Below, piece by piece: positions 1 to 12,600 of a stretch of 64,000 nucleotides of DNA. Each line of letters opens with the position of its first letter. Within the stretch, counting starts at the first letter, position 1. The stretch comes from Hermatobates lingyangjiaoensis (Eukaryota > Arthropoda > Insecta > Hemiptera > Hermatobatidae): assembly GCA_026182355.1 (NCBI GenBank), contig JAPFBL010000007.1, positions 930,001 through 994,000 of the forward strand. Direction: 5' to 3'. The notes under the pieces are model-generated. The model did no database searches. It was not told the origin of the DNA and was given only the letters and a program-made list of their open reading frames with translations. A program made the translations under genes and the position numbers.

Positions 1-3000
1 AGAAGATGAAGTTGTCAATGATTGACTGCTAGAGGAGAAAGATGATGGCAAAGCGGAGAAATCGCGTGTCGCACCAGTCATCGGTCTGGCGTAAATAGGC
101 ATTGAGACGGGGAAAGCAACTGGAAAGGTGCTTACCGTTATCTGAACGAGGCGCTGCCCACTCGGCCCTTGTTACTCAACACCCCGAGTACAGGGGCAGC
201 CAAACTATGCTTTTATCTCCACCATACTCCTCTCAGTTTAGCCATGACTAGTCTTACTAAACCTCTTAGAGCACTCAAACAGGGCTAGGTCTGGGTCCCA
301 GTCAACGTCACTCTTTACCATCAGACAATATCCAACGTACCCATATATAGATATCTGTAATCATTTTCTATAATAATAGTTATCTTCCGGAGTGGACTTC
401 CTCATGTCCATGTCTTGCTTTAATTGTATGAAAGCTATTATTCTTCTGCGATATAATCCCTCATGGCATGTGTCCCTTCAAGTATTAGAAATCCATTTCA
501 TTTTATAGTCGTATGTTTGCCGTGTATAGTTGATACGATTTTTGTGTTTATAGTTTATAGTCGTGTCCATCTTTGCCTTTAATTGTACGGAAACCATTAT
601 TATTCTTCTAGGACTCTTCTTGTCATGTTTCCTTGAGTTATAATAAATTAATTTAATTTGGAATGTCATCCCATATATTCATCTTTTTTTTTATATAAAA
701 ATGAAATTGCTGTTTTTCATGTGAAAAGGTATTCAAAATGAAATTTATTAATTATCTAGTTACCTCAATGCTGCACACTTTTGAGGTGAATCTGTGGGTT
801 GTCTTCAGCACCATTTATATTAAGAAATTGTGGGTGAGCGACAATACTAAGTTGGTTTTACATGAGGAATCCTTATTTCGCCATACCCCCAGTTTATTAG
901 AATGGAAATGTGTAACGGGACAACTGTAGAGACAGACACAGTGGTCTTAATCTGTACATCACAAGGAAGTGGTGATGGAGGGAAAGCAGTGTTCTGAGGT
1001 AATGGTGCTGAAGAAGGAGGAATGAGGTGTATTAAAAGAATACCATGGCGAGCCTAAGGGCGCGTGTGCGGTGTGTCATTATGACGGTCGTTATGGACGT
1101 CCATCTCAACTCACTTCCTCTGTTAGCACTGTCACAATCACCGTGTCCGACGCAACTCCTGCGTCTTGTGTAAACAATCAGCTCATTGCACTTTTCTTGT
1201 ATTGTTTCTCTTAATGTCCATCTTATTGTCCCTGAAAGTTACCTTCTTCTTACGAAATCTTGGATATCTTGAGATAGTAGTTATAGTAAATACTATAACT
1301 CCCGTGAATACAGTCTAGCAGGTTTTTCACTCGGTAACCTCTGAATTTATTTGATGGAAAACATCAAATTATGATATGGGGATGTGTCTAATTATGGCTG
1401 TATTTACAGGCCCGTAAGTAAGTGCAGGAGAGTAAGTAGCACTGAAAGACTATGTTTGTTTAGAGTTACTAATCTAATGACATTTCTTTTATATCTTTTA
1501 GATCGGAGGGATTATTTCTGGAAGACTTCAGCTAGAGTAATATTTTAATGGTGTATAAATCTGGGTTAATGAAGTAATAGTTTATTTATTGAGGAATCAT
1601 TTCTCATAATCATTGTTACAGTTGAAACCACGTAACTAACAGACACACGCATACTAACTCTATGAAATTTACTCTTGTTTATTGAAGTGGGAAAATATTA
1701 ATTCCTCGTTATATCTTGCTTGTTATTTCGCCGTTCTGAAAGCAGTAATTTTTGATTGTAGTGGTACTTCCTTACATGATCGTGTTAATGAATGAAGGTT
1801 AATGAAGATTAAAAACCTTCCTTACTTCCTTATATGATCGTATTAAAAACTATCAAAGACTTGTTGATAAAACGAATGTAATAATATTAGAATTGAACCA
1901 GCGACGAAAATGTGCTAATGATGAAAGAAGGTAACATGGAACATGTTTCTGAGATAACATATGTGTGAACATCAAATTATGTGTACTTAGAAATGGCACA
2001 TCAGTGGATGATGGAGTTTTAAAGGTTTAGGTTAGTATCAAATTTTATTAAGTTTGTTAAGGAACTAGTCTGATTCTTTTTGCTTTTACTTATTCTCAGA
2101 TTTGTGAATTTCTCGGTTTGAAAGTATAAAATTTCAGTTAAATATGTTTTCGCATATTTTTTTGCTGGGGAAGATCTGGTTTTTTTGTATTATAGAATTG
2201 GGGATGTAAGTTAATAGAAATCATTCAGTCTGGGTACTAATGAAGTCTGAGAAATAAAAATTTAAATTTCTCTCTGTAAATCATTTGGTCTTTTTGTGTT
2301 AGGTTTAGCAGATATTCTAAATCATAAAATGGCTATAGCACTTGTTAAGTTTTAAAACGTAAATATTAAAAAAAAAAAAAAAAAGAGAAAAAAAAAGATG
2401 TTTCATTAAGTGGAACTGATAGTTTTGCTGACGCGAACAGCTTTTAGGAAATGAATGAGCTAGAACAGGAAATGAAAGTTGTTAATACTGATAAAGGAGG
2501 GAGGAAAGTGATTGAAACCTGTTGGGTGGAGAGGCGGCGTGATGCAATGTCTTGCCTCCGCTCTGCGACACACACTGTAATTACTGCTTTCTACTCCTGT
2601 CCGCACGCATCTCCTCTTCTTCTCGTATTCGCCTAAACAAAATATCATCTCACATTCCTCGGTCCTCACGTTTTATAAGCTCTTTTCTTAGCACTTTCAC
2701 TATCTCGCAGCGTTTCGTGAAATTTAAAAACTGGTTAGTAGTAGGAGTGGTTTATAGCTAGTGATACTTCACCACTTGTAATTGAAATTCAGCTTAACTT
2801 CAATAATTGATGCAAAGTCAGACCGATGTTAAATTTTAAAAGTCTCCTTGCCTACGGGTATAACGTGTGGTCTCTTCTCAGCTTTTTAGACACTGTGCTT
2901 TATACTTATACTTTTACAGTATATAGTATAGCGCGATATCTTCTACTGTTCTGTGATATAGTTCTCTACAGTACTCTAATGCGTGCGGTTACCTTTAATT

Positions 3001-3292
3001 GGTAGGTAAGGACTATGCAGTCCACCCAACCTCATTACGAGTCTTACGGTGTTGCAAACGTGATACAATGATTTACAATGGATTTTCTGGTTCAGCGGCC
3101 GGTATACCCATATTTTTATGGTGTAGAGTAAAGTTTTTACTTATTTCTTTGGTTCAGTGTGTATTATTCTAGAATAGTGTGCGGTCTGCACTCATTTATA
3201 TAGTATAGCCACCGATTTACTCTCGATTTTCTGCAATAGCGTACTATACATTCAGAATTGTTGAAGAGCGCGCACACACACACACGCACACG

Positions 3293-3334
<42 letters not shown>

Positions 3335-3648
3335 CTCGATGTGCGACCTGCTCATACTGATTACTCTACAGTGCCCATATCTGTTGTTTGCCACAAGTAG
3401 ATTTGAATACAGTGCGAACGTTTTTCAGAAGTTCATTTGGTAGTTGTGTTTATGTGGGTATGACCGAGTGTAAGCCCCTATGTGGGAGTAATCTGCGGTC
3501 TGTCATAACGGTCCATTACTGTTGATTGGGCTGCACACGACCATGGCTTGCGCTTTTACTAAACACTTTCACTTTCTTTTCTACTAAATATTCTCAACTT
3601 ATAGAGTTATTTTTGTTTATTGGAGTGTATGTATATGTATAAAAGTGC
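1..3648. other. Non-coding region, no gene seen
   Basis: No open reading frame here resembles a known protein and none has a convincing splice context. The stretch is AT-rich with an A-rich tract near 2370-2398 and a (CA)n microsatellite at 3271-3331. Short reading frames around the CA tract translate to alternating Val-Cys or Thr-His and are artefacts. It lies 35-38 kb upstream of the first recognised CLIC exon, so it may be 5' intron or intergenic sequence. Confidence 0.5.
3271..3331. repeat. (CA)n microsatellite, interrupted
   Basis: About 60 bp of CA dinucleotides, interrupted by GC and CTC near 3286-3294. The reading frames on both strands through it are low-complexity artefacts. Confidence 0.95.
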
Positions 3649-3717
3649 ATCAGTGGTTTGGTCGGTAAGGTTGCTTGCCTCATTTACACAGAAATGAGTT
3701 CGATTCCCTTAACCCTT
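3649..3717 (+). repeat. tRNA-derived SINE head (RNA polymerase III boxes)
   Basis: The segment reads like a decayed tRNA. An A-box-like TGGTTTGGTCGG is at 3654-3665 and a B-box-like GAGTTCGATTCCC at 3696-3708, about 30 bp apart. It continues into non-tRNA sequence without a CCA end, so a SINE head is more likely than a working tRNA gene. The body downstream does not obviously match the SINE copies at 33148 and 60638. Confidence 0.55.
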
Positions 3718-6299
3718 GCTTGTTTGTGTTGTCCAGAGATACTTGGGATTGTAAAAAGATGTCCCGTTTGATATATCATGTGCTTGGTTAGTTTGGAATT
3801 TAACCGTTCTTATATTGATTTTCGGTGGCTTTTTTCCCCATTAAATATTGTTTGAATATGAATATTCCATAATAAACAAGCCAGGAATATTGAATATCTG
3901 ATAGAAAACATTACCCTCCTTACTTTCCTCCAGGATTCACTTGCTTCACTAGTAACTCTTTCCCAACATTACTCAACGCGATAACAACGGCATCTGAATC
4001 ATGTATTCCTTCAATAGAATATATATTAAACAAAACTTGATTCAACCATAACATTACATGGATGCGCTATTTTTGTCCAGAATAACTCATTAAAAAAGAA
4101 ATCCACTCTATTAGCAATAACGCTGTGGGAATTGTCCATATTACTCAGTAGTACTTTCTAAAAAAAGCTTCATTCAAGAATATTTCTATATGAATGGTCA
4201 TTAATAGTAACTCTGAAAGTGGCACTGAGCAATAATGCTGGGTGGGTGGTTTACCCAAAGGAATTTCAAAAATAGCAGTTATAGTGTATGTGATCAGTAT
4301 AGACTGTATGCAATATTGGCTCATGGGAAATCTAGTTTATTACTCATCATGTGTTTTAAACTTTTTATTTTAGAAGTTACTAAATGTAGACAGTTGAAAT
4401 GTTGCAGTATTAGTTGCACCATTAACTGAAAAAAAAATCAAAATTATTAATAAAAGGGGACACCAGTTTTGAGCAAAAATGTAAACATGTTGACTTACGA
4501 CCGGATAAAAAGGCTGGTGAAGACTATACTGACTATACCATTTGACGGATAATGATGAAATTAAGCTCAAAAATAGCTCTTTGAGCATGAGGTGTGTAGC
4601 TTTTCGGCAATACTGCTGCAAAGAAAAAACAATTGCAGATTATTGGTCCGTAGGGGGGATACTGGGTGAACTATGAAAGCCAAAATACAGGAAACTATTT
4701 GGAATGAGGAAACCTACTTCACTTGTCTAGGTTTAGAGGAGCAAATAAATGATTTCTTTAAAATGTGGGATTTATAACATTTATAGTGCTTAAAAATTAA
4801 TCACAAGAGCTTATAGTAAGTTAATTTGAGAAATCAAATGTATAACATTTGTGACATTTTATAGCAAATGCTATGCCGAAATATAAATTTCAAGGCTTGA
4901 TTTGAAATGTTCACTGTTCCTGACTTTGGACAGACATATTGCATCGTTCTGCACTATATGTAACAATTCAGTTAAATAGGCGAACATTGTTTATACTGCA
5001 ATATACTAATATGGTATGGTCTAAAGTTATAGTATAAGGTATATTCTTTAAATGGTATTTTACTTCCTAACATACAGACTTGCTCTACAAAGCATCGTAA
5101 TAATGAAAACAGAATTTTGGGCGTTTTAGTCGTCTTCAGACGACTCAACAGCAAGTCTACATGTAGGCTTCCTATTTTCATTAGTTGGTAAATATTTCTC
5201 GACATCACTCCGTTCAATAATAACCCTATTTCATATAGCTCTTATTTTTCTATATACTCTTTAAGCAACACTGGATTCAATTATAATGCTTTATGATTTC
5301 TTTATTTTTTCCCGATTATGGACTGTCTGTAAACAGCACTATTCAGCAATGATTATTTGAATGTTCCATTTCATTAATAGTAACTCTTCTATTTCAACTA
5401 TCGATTCAGAAATAAGGCTGTTTAAATTGTCTTCCTTTCACTATCCCTTTCTATAGAATTCTCTGTTCATTAATAACAGTGGTATACTATGCCGATCTTT
5501 GCTCTAAAGTGTTTGATAGCATCGTGATAAAATTCGATGAAGGTATTTTTACTGATTATTTTTGCCTTCGGGTCAGCTGAGTCTATTTCTTCAAACTTCA
5601 CAATCTTTGAAAAACATTAGACCTATGAATAGCAAAATAAATCTAAGAGAAATAATTGCTTATCAGTAATGTTATGGGTTTTACTTATAGAGTGTAGACC
5701 ACTCCAGTAATTTATTCACATATTTTACTATTATTAGTTTTTCTTGCTTTTCTATTTTTTTTATAATTTTTATTCCTTCCCTCTTTTCACTAGTTGCTTT
5801 TTCTTCCCCGTTCCTCTGGTTCTTTATAGAGTGTTGTTTCACTGTTTCCATTCCTTAGTTGTCTACAGTTGCCTCTTGGAATGATCAGTATTCTCGCTTA
5901 ACGACAATGATCGGTTTGATTGATCTAAATATTGAAAAGTGAGTTTAATCTGTATTGTTCTCTGTGTTGTTCTTATTGTTTCTTGTTATCAGCTCTGTGG
6001 GACCGGTAGATAACATGCGTAGCCAGATAAGATAATGTGTTTTTCTTATTCCTTCCCTAATTCGTTGTTTGCTTTGACATGACCCGCCTTTGGTTCTTTT
6101 CTCACCATACACTTACTACTTTTTAAACGCCTCCTACTTCTCGCTCCTCTCCAGTATCCTCTGCTTTCCACGTTACCCTGCCTTTTCCTGCCCTTGTTTT
6201 TCTCAAAAGATCTTATTTCCATTTCTTTTTGATATATTATAGAAAGATCTTATTGTCATTTAAACATTCATTTTATTTCACCTTGTGAAATAATCGTGT
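3718..6299. other. Non-coding, AT-rich region
   Basis: No gene is seen. The segment at about 4380-4620 resembles, in reverse orientation, the sequence at 16540-16790 and is listed separately as a dispersed repeat. The rest contains only short frames without family resemblance. Confidence 0.5.
4380..4620 (-). repeat. Dispersed repeat, copy A (pair with 16540-16790)
   Basis: Read on the minus strand, this aligns with 16540-16790 on the plus strand. Both hold a shared block around ATGTTTACAT, then GAGCAAAACTGG-like sequence, then a Ttttat-rich block, in the same order. Identity looks like roughly 65-70 percent by eye. I do not recognise the family. It is probably an old transposable-element fragment. 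Confidence 0.45.
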
Positions 6300-6326
6300 G
6301 TTTGTAAAGTAACACATACTTACAAA

Positions 6327-6356
6327 CTCAAATTTTCGGTAATCAGCCTTCAGGTG
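6327..6356 (-). ncRNA. Decayed hammerhead-like motif (AATT class)
   Basis: On the minus strand the order is CTGAAGG, one base, an 8-base spacer, GAA, AATT, T, GAG. The last core A is G, the stem II pairing is lost, and the preceding CAC does not pair with GAG. It is an inactive relative of the copies at 9135 and 58266. Confidence 0.4.
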
Positions 6357-6414
6357 AAAGGAGAAAGACCAAGGGTGTTGTAGACGTAACGGAAAGTAAC
6401 CCGTTAACACGTTT

Positions 6415-6440
6415 CTGCTGAAGACGGATCGAAAATTTGA
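6415..6440 (+). ncRNA. Decayed hammerhead-like motif (AATT class)
   Basis: CTGAAGA at 6418-6424 is followed by CGGATC and then GAA-AATT-T-GAG. Stem II is collapsed: its second strand is missing compared with 58266-58296. Probably inactive. Confidence 0.4.
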
Positions 6441-6460
6441 GTTTGTATGTCTGTTTCTAT

Positions 6461-9065
6461 ACTCTGCATGTAACTCTTTTTCGATTTTGGACTCATATTG
6501 GGTCTAGTTTGTTTCATCTTTCCGATTTTTAAGTGAATATATATTTCTTTATATATGAGTTTCAGAGTCCTCTGACCAAACTCCAAGAAGAAGAAAAAGT
6601 GTTTATTAGTAAATTGTGGTCAAGAAAACGATACCTTATATAAATATTTACAGAATGAACAGTGTCATGTGTTCATTCAAACTAGACAGTTGTTGTTGAA
6701 ATCCACAGACTATTTTTCTTTGTGAAATAATCTCTAATGTAATGCTTAGTTTTTCTGTTTCAAAAGTTTATACTTCTGCTTATGAAAAAGGTGTCCTTCG
6801 ACTTTAGAGTGTAGTCGAAGGTTTTGTCCAGTTAACATTGTTGTTCCTTTAAATAATGTAAATTTCATTTTCTTAGTTAAAAAATTCTTACTTCTGCCTA
6901 TGAAAAAGGTTTTAAATAAAACCGAAACGTTGGCAAAGAGAGTTTGATTTTTTATCCTAGAAAATTGACCGAATCCCAATTAGAGGACACACCTATTCTA
7001 TCAAAAGGTCGATATATTATTGAATCTGCTATATATATATATGATTTTTTTTTAAAATGGATATTTCATTCAAAGAAAGAACCCAAAGTGGTGTGTACAG
7101 GTCAAATAAATGTCAAGCCTCTAATCTGTCTGGATTCGTCGCACTGGCCATGTACTAGTTAAGCGAGAGCCGAGCAGAGGTGCGTAGTGCTCTCTCTATG
7201 AGTCAGCAGGTCTCCCCTGACTCAGTCTCTCTTACCTACCTCCTCAGGAATGCCAAGCTCAATTCTACTTCTCCACCTCACTTCATACTTAATCATTTAC
7301 TAATTTCAATTCTGTCACTTATTCACAAAAGAGTGACGCCATTTCGACCCATAGCTTCTGATAAAAACCATCCAAACCAAGGACATTGGAGGTATATTGA
7401 TTACGAAACATGTATTTATCATTTTACTTGCTTTAACAATTGCGTTGTCTTAACTAATGAGCAGAAATAAAATAACAAACAACAGCTAAAATAAAGAAAT
7501 AATCATAAGTGAATCCAAAATATGCTTAACAGTATATCATGGAATACAAAAAGGAGAAAATAGTTTCGAAAGGAAATGTGGTGCAGTGAGGGTTAGAAGC
7601 CAGTATTAGGTTTCAGTTAAAAAATGTAGTCGAGCAACATAACAAGGATAGAAATAGGCAGGCATGAAGGAAAATTGAGTTTATCTGCAAATGAACTATT
7701 TGGTCTAGGTGTCCATCTAACGATAAAACTAAATATTACGTCTACCACAGAACAGAACAAAACATTGTAATCTATATTTTAAACAACAGTTCATACTTTT
7801 TAACTTATTAAGTCCTTAGGAATCATGGAAACACTGAAAGTGAGTTGTAGTGTTTTGTTTTCATTTGAGATTCTTTCTTTTTAATGCATATTTATGTATA
7901 TATACTTTAAAAGCAGAAAGAAACACTTATGGAAACTAGAACCTGGACTCACTTTTAGCGCGGTGAGAAGACGAAAGTCAACATATTGATGATATATGAA
8001 CATTTTCATATATCGTACATTTTTTTTATAAAAATTTTAGATTTATATGAATACTGGATGAAATCGATTACCAAAGAAAAAATTGGCCTTGTGTAATAAT
8101 GATATATAATCAATTACAGTTCCTGTCAGGCATTGGACTGTTGAAGATATATAGCAGTTTAACTTGGTTTTCGATTTGGGAGTCTGTAAGAAATAAACTC
8201 AGTCATACCTGTTAATGTAGAGGCTGTTCTCAATACTTTCACTACTCCGGCTACAATTACACTTGAACCAGCGGCTAGAGGTCAGTCACTGCTTTCAAGT
8301 TTTCAAATCAGGTTTTGATTAAAATTTATATATTTACTTCAGCGGTTCATTACGATTACCGCTAAAAATATGGTCTGCAAACAAACTACTAGTTTTTTAC
8401 AATTTTGAAAGTTAGTTTTTATATAGAATTTGTGTCGATAAATTTTGTACTTTTCCATGATTTCTCTATATTAGTTTCGTCATGAAATATAAAATGTCTG
8501 GTCATGGTTGAGTAACTACTGTATTTTGTGTTGATAAAATTATCACTACTGTCTTTTTAAAGTATCGGTAAAAAGAGAGTAGTAATACCCAGAAGGTAAT
8601 AATTATTTCTTGGATTTTATTTTGAAATCATAATCCAGTTATTTTTCACAAACGTTAAGGAAAATCACTCTCAAGGTAAATAGAATTTACTAGTTCTATT
8701 AGTAATAGTTAACTTGGTTTAAATAGTAATTCTGAAGATTAAGATCCTATTTTCTTTTCTAGATGTAAACACTGGCATGATATGTCTGAATATAACAGTT
8801 TTATTTTATATATAGGGTTTTGGGATGTCCTGGATTTATCTTGAAACTTTTACTCAATTAATTTTTAAGATAAGATTAATTAGTAAAGATAATTAAAGAT
8901 AAGATCAATTAATAATTGTACTATTAGTTAGTGTTACAATTGTAGGTTAATGGCAAATTAACTCACAGTTAACGGCTCACTAACTCATGTTGTAGGAGTA
9001 TTATAAAATTGGTCTCTAGCAACAATCACTGTAGTCAGTCTGTGGGTGAATGCAGTTCTGAGTCA
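6461..9065. other. Non-coding region
   Basis: Apart from the hammerhead-like unit at 6895-6935 and a related upstream fragment at 6772-6850, no gene or element is recognised. The two fragments share the block CTTCTGC[C/T]TATGAAAAAGGT about 115 bp apart, which suggests a local duplication. A more GC-rich patch at 7140-7270 has no supportable coding potential. Confidence 0.45.
6895..6935 (+). ncRNA. Degenerate hammerhead-like motif (ACGT class)
   Basis: Stem I strands TGCC (6895-6898) and GGCA (6932-6935) are perfectly complementary. Stem II is a strong 6-bp helix, GGTTTT/AAAACC with loop AAAT (6908-6923). It is followed by GAA, the self-complementary ACGT and T. The core between stem I and stem II reads TATGAAAAA instead of CTGANGAN, with one extra base and a lost core G, so activity is unlikely. 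The architecture matches the other units. Confidence 0.45.
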
Positions 9066-9250
9066 GCAGTGTAGGCGCAACGGCCAGTTATTTGCCGTCG
9101 CGTCTACAACGTGCTTGGTCTCCCTTTCTATTTTCTTCTGAAGACAGATTGCCCGAAAATTTGAGTTTGTAAGTGTGTTTCTTTACTCTGTGTGTTACTC
9201 TTCTTCAATTTTGAACTCGTCTGTTTGCATATTTATATATATATATATAT
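9066..9250 (+). mobile_element. PLE terminal fragment ending in (TA)n
   Basis: A block with GTCTACAAC and CTTGGTCTC leads into a hammerhead-like motif (9135-9165). Then comes a stretch typical of this family, with GTGTGTTTCTTTACTCTGTG-like and TTGAACTCG blocks, and a (TA)n tract at 9234-9250. The same series occurs at 58266-58350 and, inverted, at 6300-6420. No coding part remains. Confidence 0.55.
9135..9165 (+). ncRNA. Hammerhead-like motif (AATT class)
   Basis: CTT (stem I, 9135-9137), CTGAAGA core (9138-9144), spacer and short stem II, then GAA (9155-9157), AATT, T and GAG (stem I complement with one G-U pair). Stem II is altered relative to 58266-58296. The unusually short self-complementary stem III is typical of the small PLE-associated hammerhead variants that are thought to act as dimers. 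Confidence 0.45.
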
Positions 9251-9255
9251 TCACT

Positions 9256-9397
9256 GATAAAACGAAATACGATCCAAACTGGACACAATACGAGTTCGAG
9301 ATTAACAAAGAGCAACACACAAAGTAGGGAAACACACTTACAGTCTGTAAGTGTGTTTCCCTACTTTGTGTGTTGCTCTTTGTTAATCTCGAACTCG

Positions 9398-9400
<3 letters not shown>
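9256..9400. repeat. Perfect 56-bp palindrome in PLE-terminus sequence
   Basis: Positions 9288-9343 and 9345-9400 are exact reverse complements around a single T at 9344. To the left, GATCCAAACTGGACAC (about 9272) is the inverted form of the family's outer end, also seen at 41255-41290 and 58184-58200. The structure is bounded by (TA)n on both sides. Perfect identity over 56 bp implies a recent event or ongoing correction. Confidence 0.9.

Positions 9401-9449
<49 letters not shown>
9399..9449. repeat. (TA)n microsatellite
   Basis: About 50 bp of nearly pure TA between two PLE-terminus fragments. Confidence 0.95.
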
Positions 9450-9461
9450 CTTAATAACGAA

Positions 9462-9680
9462 ATGCGGTCCGCCAGGACAGATTATACTTAAAATAAACTG
9501 TGACACATAGAAAGAAACATAACAAAGACTCACTTTTCAATATTCGTCCCTTATGGCGGCCGTATTCAGGAGAAGAAGTGAATTGACGGAGGGATGACGA
9601 GGGAAATATTAAAAAATAAGTCTTTGTTACTCATATGTTTCTTTCTATGTGCCACAGTTTATTTTAAGTATATATATATA
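9462..9680. repeat. Inverted repeat of a second PLE-terminus subtype
   Basis: Left arm 9485-9530 and right arm 9619-9672 are inverted copies sharing AAATAAACTGTG and CATAGAAAGAAACAT. A roughly 85-bp loop between them contains ATGGCGGCC. The right arm runs into (TA)n at 9668-9686. The outer left end has the GGTCC/CGTT block of the family, so this looks like a head-to-head duplication of one terminus. Confidence 0.7.
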
Positions 9681-9689
9681 TATATAACA

Positions 9690-12600
9690 GGATTTCACAA
9701 AAGGGTGCTAAAAAAAACCATTTTCTAATATATCAACAAAGTCCCGTTCTTGGACCCTCTCAGTAGGCTTATGCGTAAACTTGAATTTAATATAGTGTTT
9801 TCTAATCGTAATGACGTATCCATTAATAATAAACTCTCCCCGGGAACTGGAGTTCGGTGGTATTTATAAAATCCCGTGGAAAAATTGCCATAAGATTTAT
9901 ATTGGTTATACTGTTAAATCTTTAAAGACACTGTAAAGTAGCGCCTTGTTCTTGTATATAAATAATGAAAATCATCATATTGATTGGACCGGGACTAAAT
10001 TTATTACCTATGAAAAATCGGTGTTGTTATGAAATATTATCAAATCCCCTCTGATTAAATTTAATAGAGGAATCAAGAGTCTGAAAAAGTCCGATCCGGA
10101 CATTGAATTTAATATGTAACATATATTATTATTATTATATTACACATATGAAATATGTCACATTATTATATTGTATACGTAAATTTACTTAACATTATAT
10201 TTTAGTAGATATTTCATAAGTGTAAGTGTTATAGATATTCTATTATATACATATATTTACTTAACATTTTATCTTAGTTGACTTTTCCGCGCTTGTGTTA
10301 AGAAGAGCGTCTGAAGTTTGATGGATAAATAATGAACTTATTTGTTTACTTTTAATAAATAAATAAGTTAATTTAATTAATTATTTTGACATTAGTATTT
10401 GTTTCAAAAGAAAACTCAAAATTTGTTATAATAGTTCCATATTTCACTACTGAATCAGTTTGTGTCCAAAATGTTAAATAATTTTAAAAATGTTTACATG
10501 CTGGATTAGAATACCTGACCAGTCCAGTCCAGTCCATGTCCAGTGTGAAAACTACACTTCCACCACTGTACAGGTCTATATCCATAGCAGTGTATAGCTT
10601 TACTTCCTCTGGTACTATGCACTGCATAGTGTATACAGTGCTTGCAACATTATGTCATTTACCATTTGATGTTTTATATGGCTCATGAGACTATCTTAAG
10701 GAGAATTAATATAAAAATGATGCTGTAGTGGGACAGATGTCATTTACTCTTCTAGTCTCATTCTAACTGCCGACTACACAGCCCTGTGCAAGGAGTGCTC
10801 TCAAAACAACCTTCAATCCCCTAAGCATCGTTTTGTACCCCTTGTAAGTCGTCCACTATTGGTCCTGGAGTAATTATAAGGAAGTTATCTGTCTTATTTC
10901 AGAGAGCCAAAATCACCTTCATGGGATTAAGGTGACTTACATGTGTTTACTATGACTTAGGTGTCTGTGATAATAACAATAAAGGGACCTCAGGAGCAAA
11001 ATGAATCGTATAATGTCAACCTGAGTTCTTGATTTGTTCATTTGCTAGTCCCCTAAATTTTATGCTTGAACTTCCAACAATATCCAGTTAAATATGTAGT
11101 TATATTGATTGGCACATATAGACGGTGTGTAACTGATGAGGCCCCTATGAAGCCATTAAGGATGCCAGGAGCTTTAATTTGTTTTATCTGAGCTTTGAAC
11201 TTCTCTAGAATCTAAAGCGCGCTGCTGAACCCGAGTGGACGTTAGTCACGTCCTCGGCTCACACATGCTATACTGACTCACAACCACATGTTCGTTCCCC
11301 TGCTTAGCCTGATGTGACCTATTTTTTTATATCATGATATGATTCTTACACAGATGTTTCTATTTCTCTTGTCCAGCGGTGATCAGAACTCCAGATGTTT
11401 AAATATGAGTTAATAAGCTGTTTCTTTTGACCATTGTCGAAGGAATTATTTGTTTATTAAGAGTCCTGGATCACCTTGGTGTATAAGACTTTCTTTTTGT
11501 AGCTACACCTGTTTCAACTGGTACATGTGCCGTATGATATACACTTAAAGTTCCGTCACCTCGTAGCCCAGACAACTACTTATTTCAAAATCTTTGATGT
11601 CCATACTATATGCATACAGTATTTGGCATAACATTCCGATCTATTTTGTAGTTATTTCATTGATTGTAGAGTCACGTGTTTTTTTTTATGATATTTCTAT
11701 ATATCATACTACTATACTTAGACAGTTGATGATCTTAGACCCATGTGAGTTTCTTAGTGTAGTTTAGACGTCAATATTTATTTCTTGTGTTTATTGTGAA
11801 ATGTTGTTATATGTACCAGTAATATATGTATTGTAGTATATGTACAGTATGTTTCATTACGCCAATTAACAGGTTATAGGTACAACATATGTTTTACTTA
11901 GATCTTACACATCAGGAAATAGGCTTAACTTACTTTCATTTTTTAACCTAAATCTCTATAATGTTATTTGAGTTGATTGATTTTTTAATCTAGGTGTTAT
12001 GAGTCATGAATACATGATTATTGCTGCGTTAATTTAAAAACAATTGCCAAACTTGTTCGCTGCTATCTTTGATCATGCTCGTCTTATTCTTTTATTGTCA
12101 TTGACATGGGAGTCGAGGATGAGTGTTGTTGGCTGAAGCCTAACGTCCTTCTTCAGTCATTGCAAGCTCTGTGTAGCATGTTCTATGTCTGTCTGTCCGT
12201 GTCAACGCTTCAAATGGCAAGTAATATACATTTGTTCACTCCAAGACAGAAATTACCCTTTTGGTCTCAGTTTGCATTTACACTCTTCACACTACATCTT
12301 TGTTAAATCATTCTAACTAAACGCACTTCTTCGATTAGCCAAGACATCCTACTTCCTGTCGACAAAAGCCTTTTTGAATTCCACCAAACGATCAAGGCTG
12401 TTTTGCTTGCGTCACCCCAGCACTTAGGCTGTTAGTTTAGAGTCTTTCTATGTTTGGGTCTTTTGAAATATTTACATCGGTTTTAATGAAATAGATGTGA
12501 GGGTACCCCAACAATAGGTTTGCAGTTAAACTAAGTTTAGTGATTTAGTTTAGTAACAAATATTACAAAATTTGATTCAGTCACAAAGATGTATTTTCTT

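Larger units (their letters stand above)
6300..6460. repeat. Inverted pair of PLE-terminus-like units
   Basis: Left (about 6312-6336) and right (6431-6455) arms are inverted copies of one segment containing CAAACTCAAATTTTC. Each arm carries a decayed hammerhead-like motif, at 6327-6356 on the minus strand and 6415-6440 on the plus strand. The left unit, read on the minus strand, also matches 9066-9165 through a shared block with GTCTACAAC and CTTGGTCT. Both are therefore copies of the same element end. Confidence 0.6.

Noticed and set aside
3164..3443. Overlapping frames with Val-Cys and Thr-His runs
   Set aside because: They are translations of the (CA)n microsatellite on both strands.
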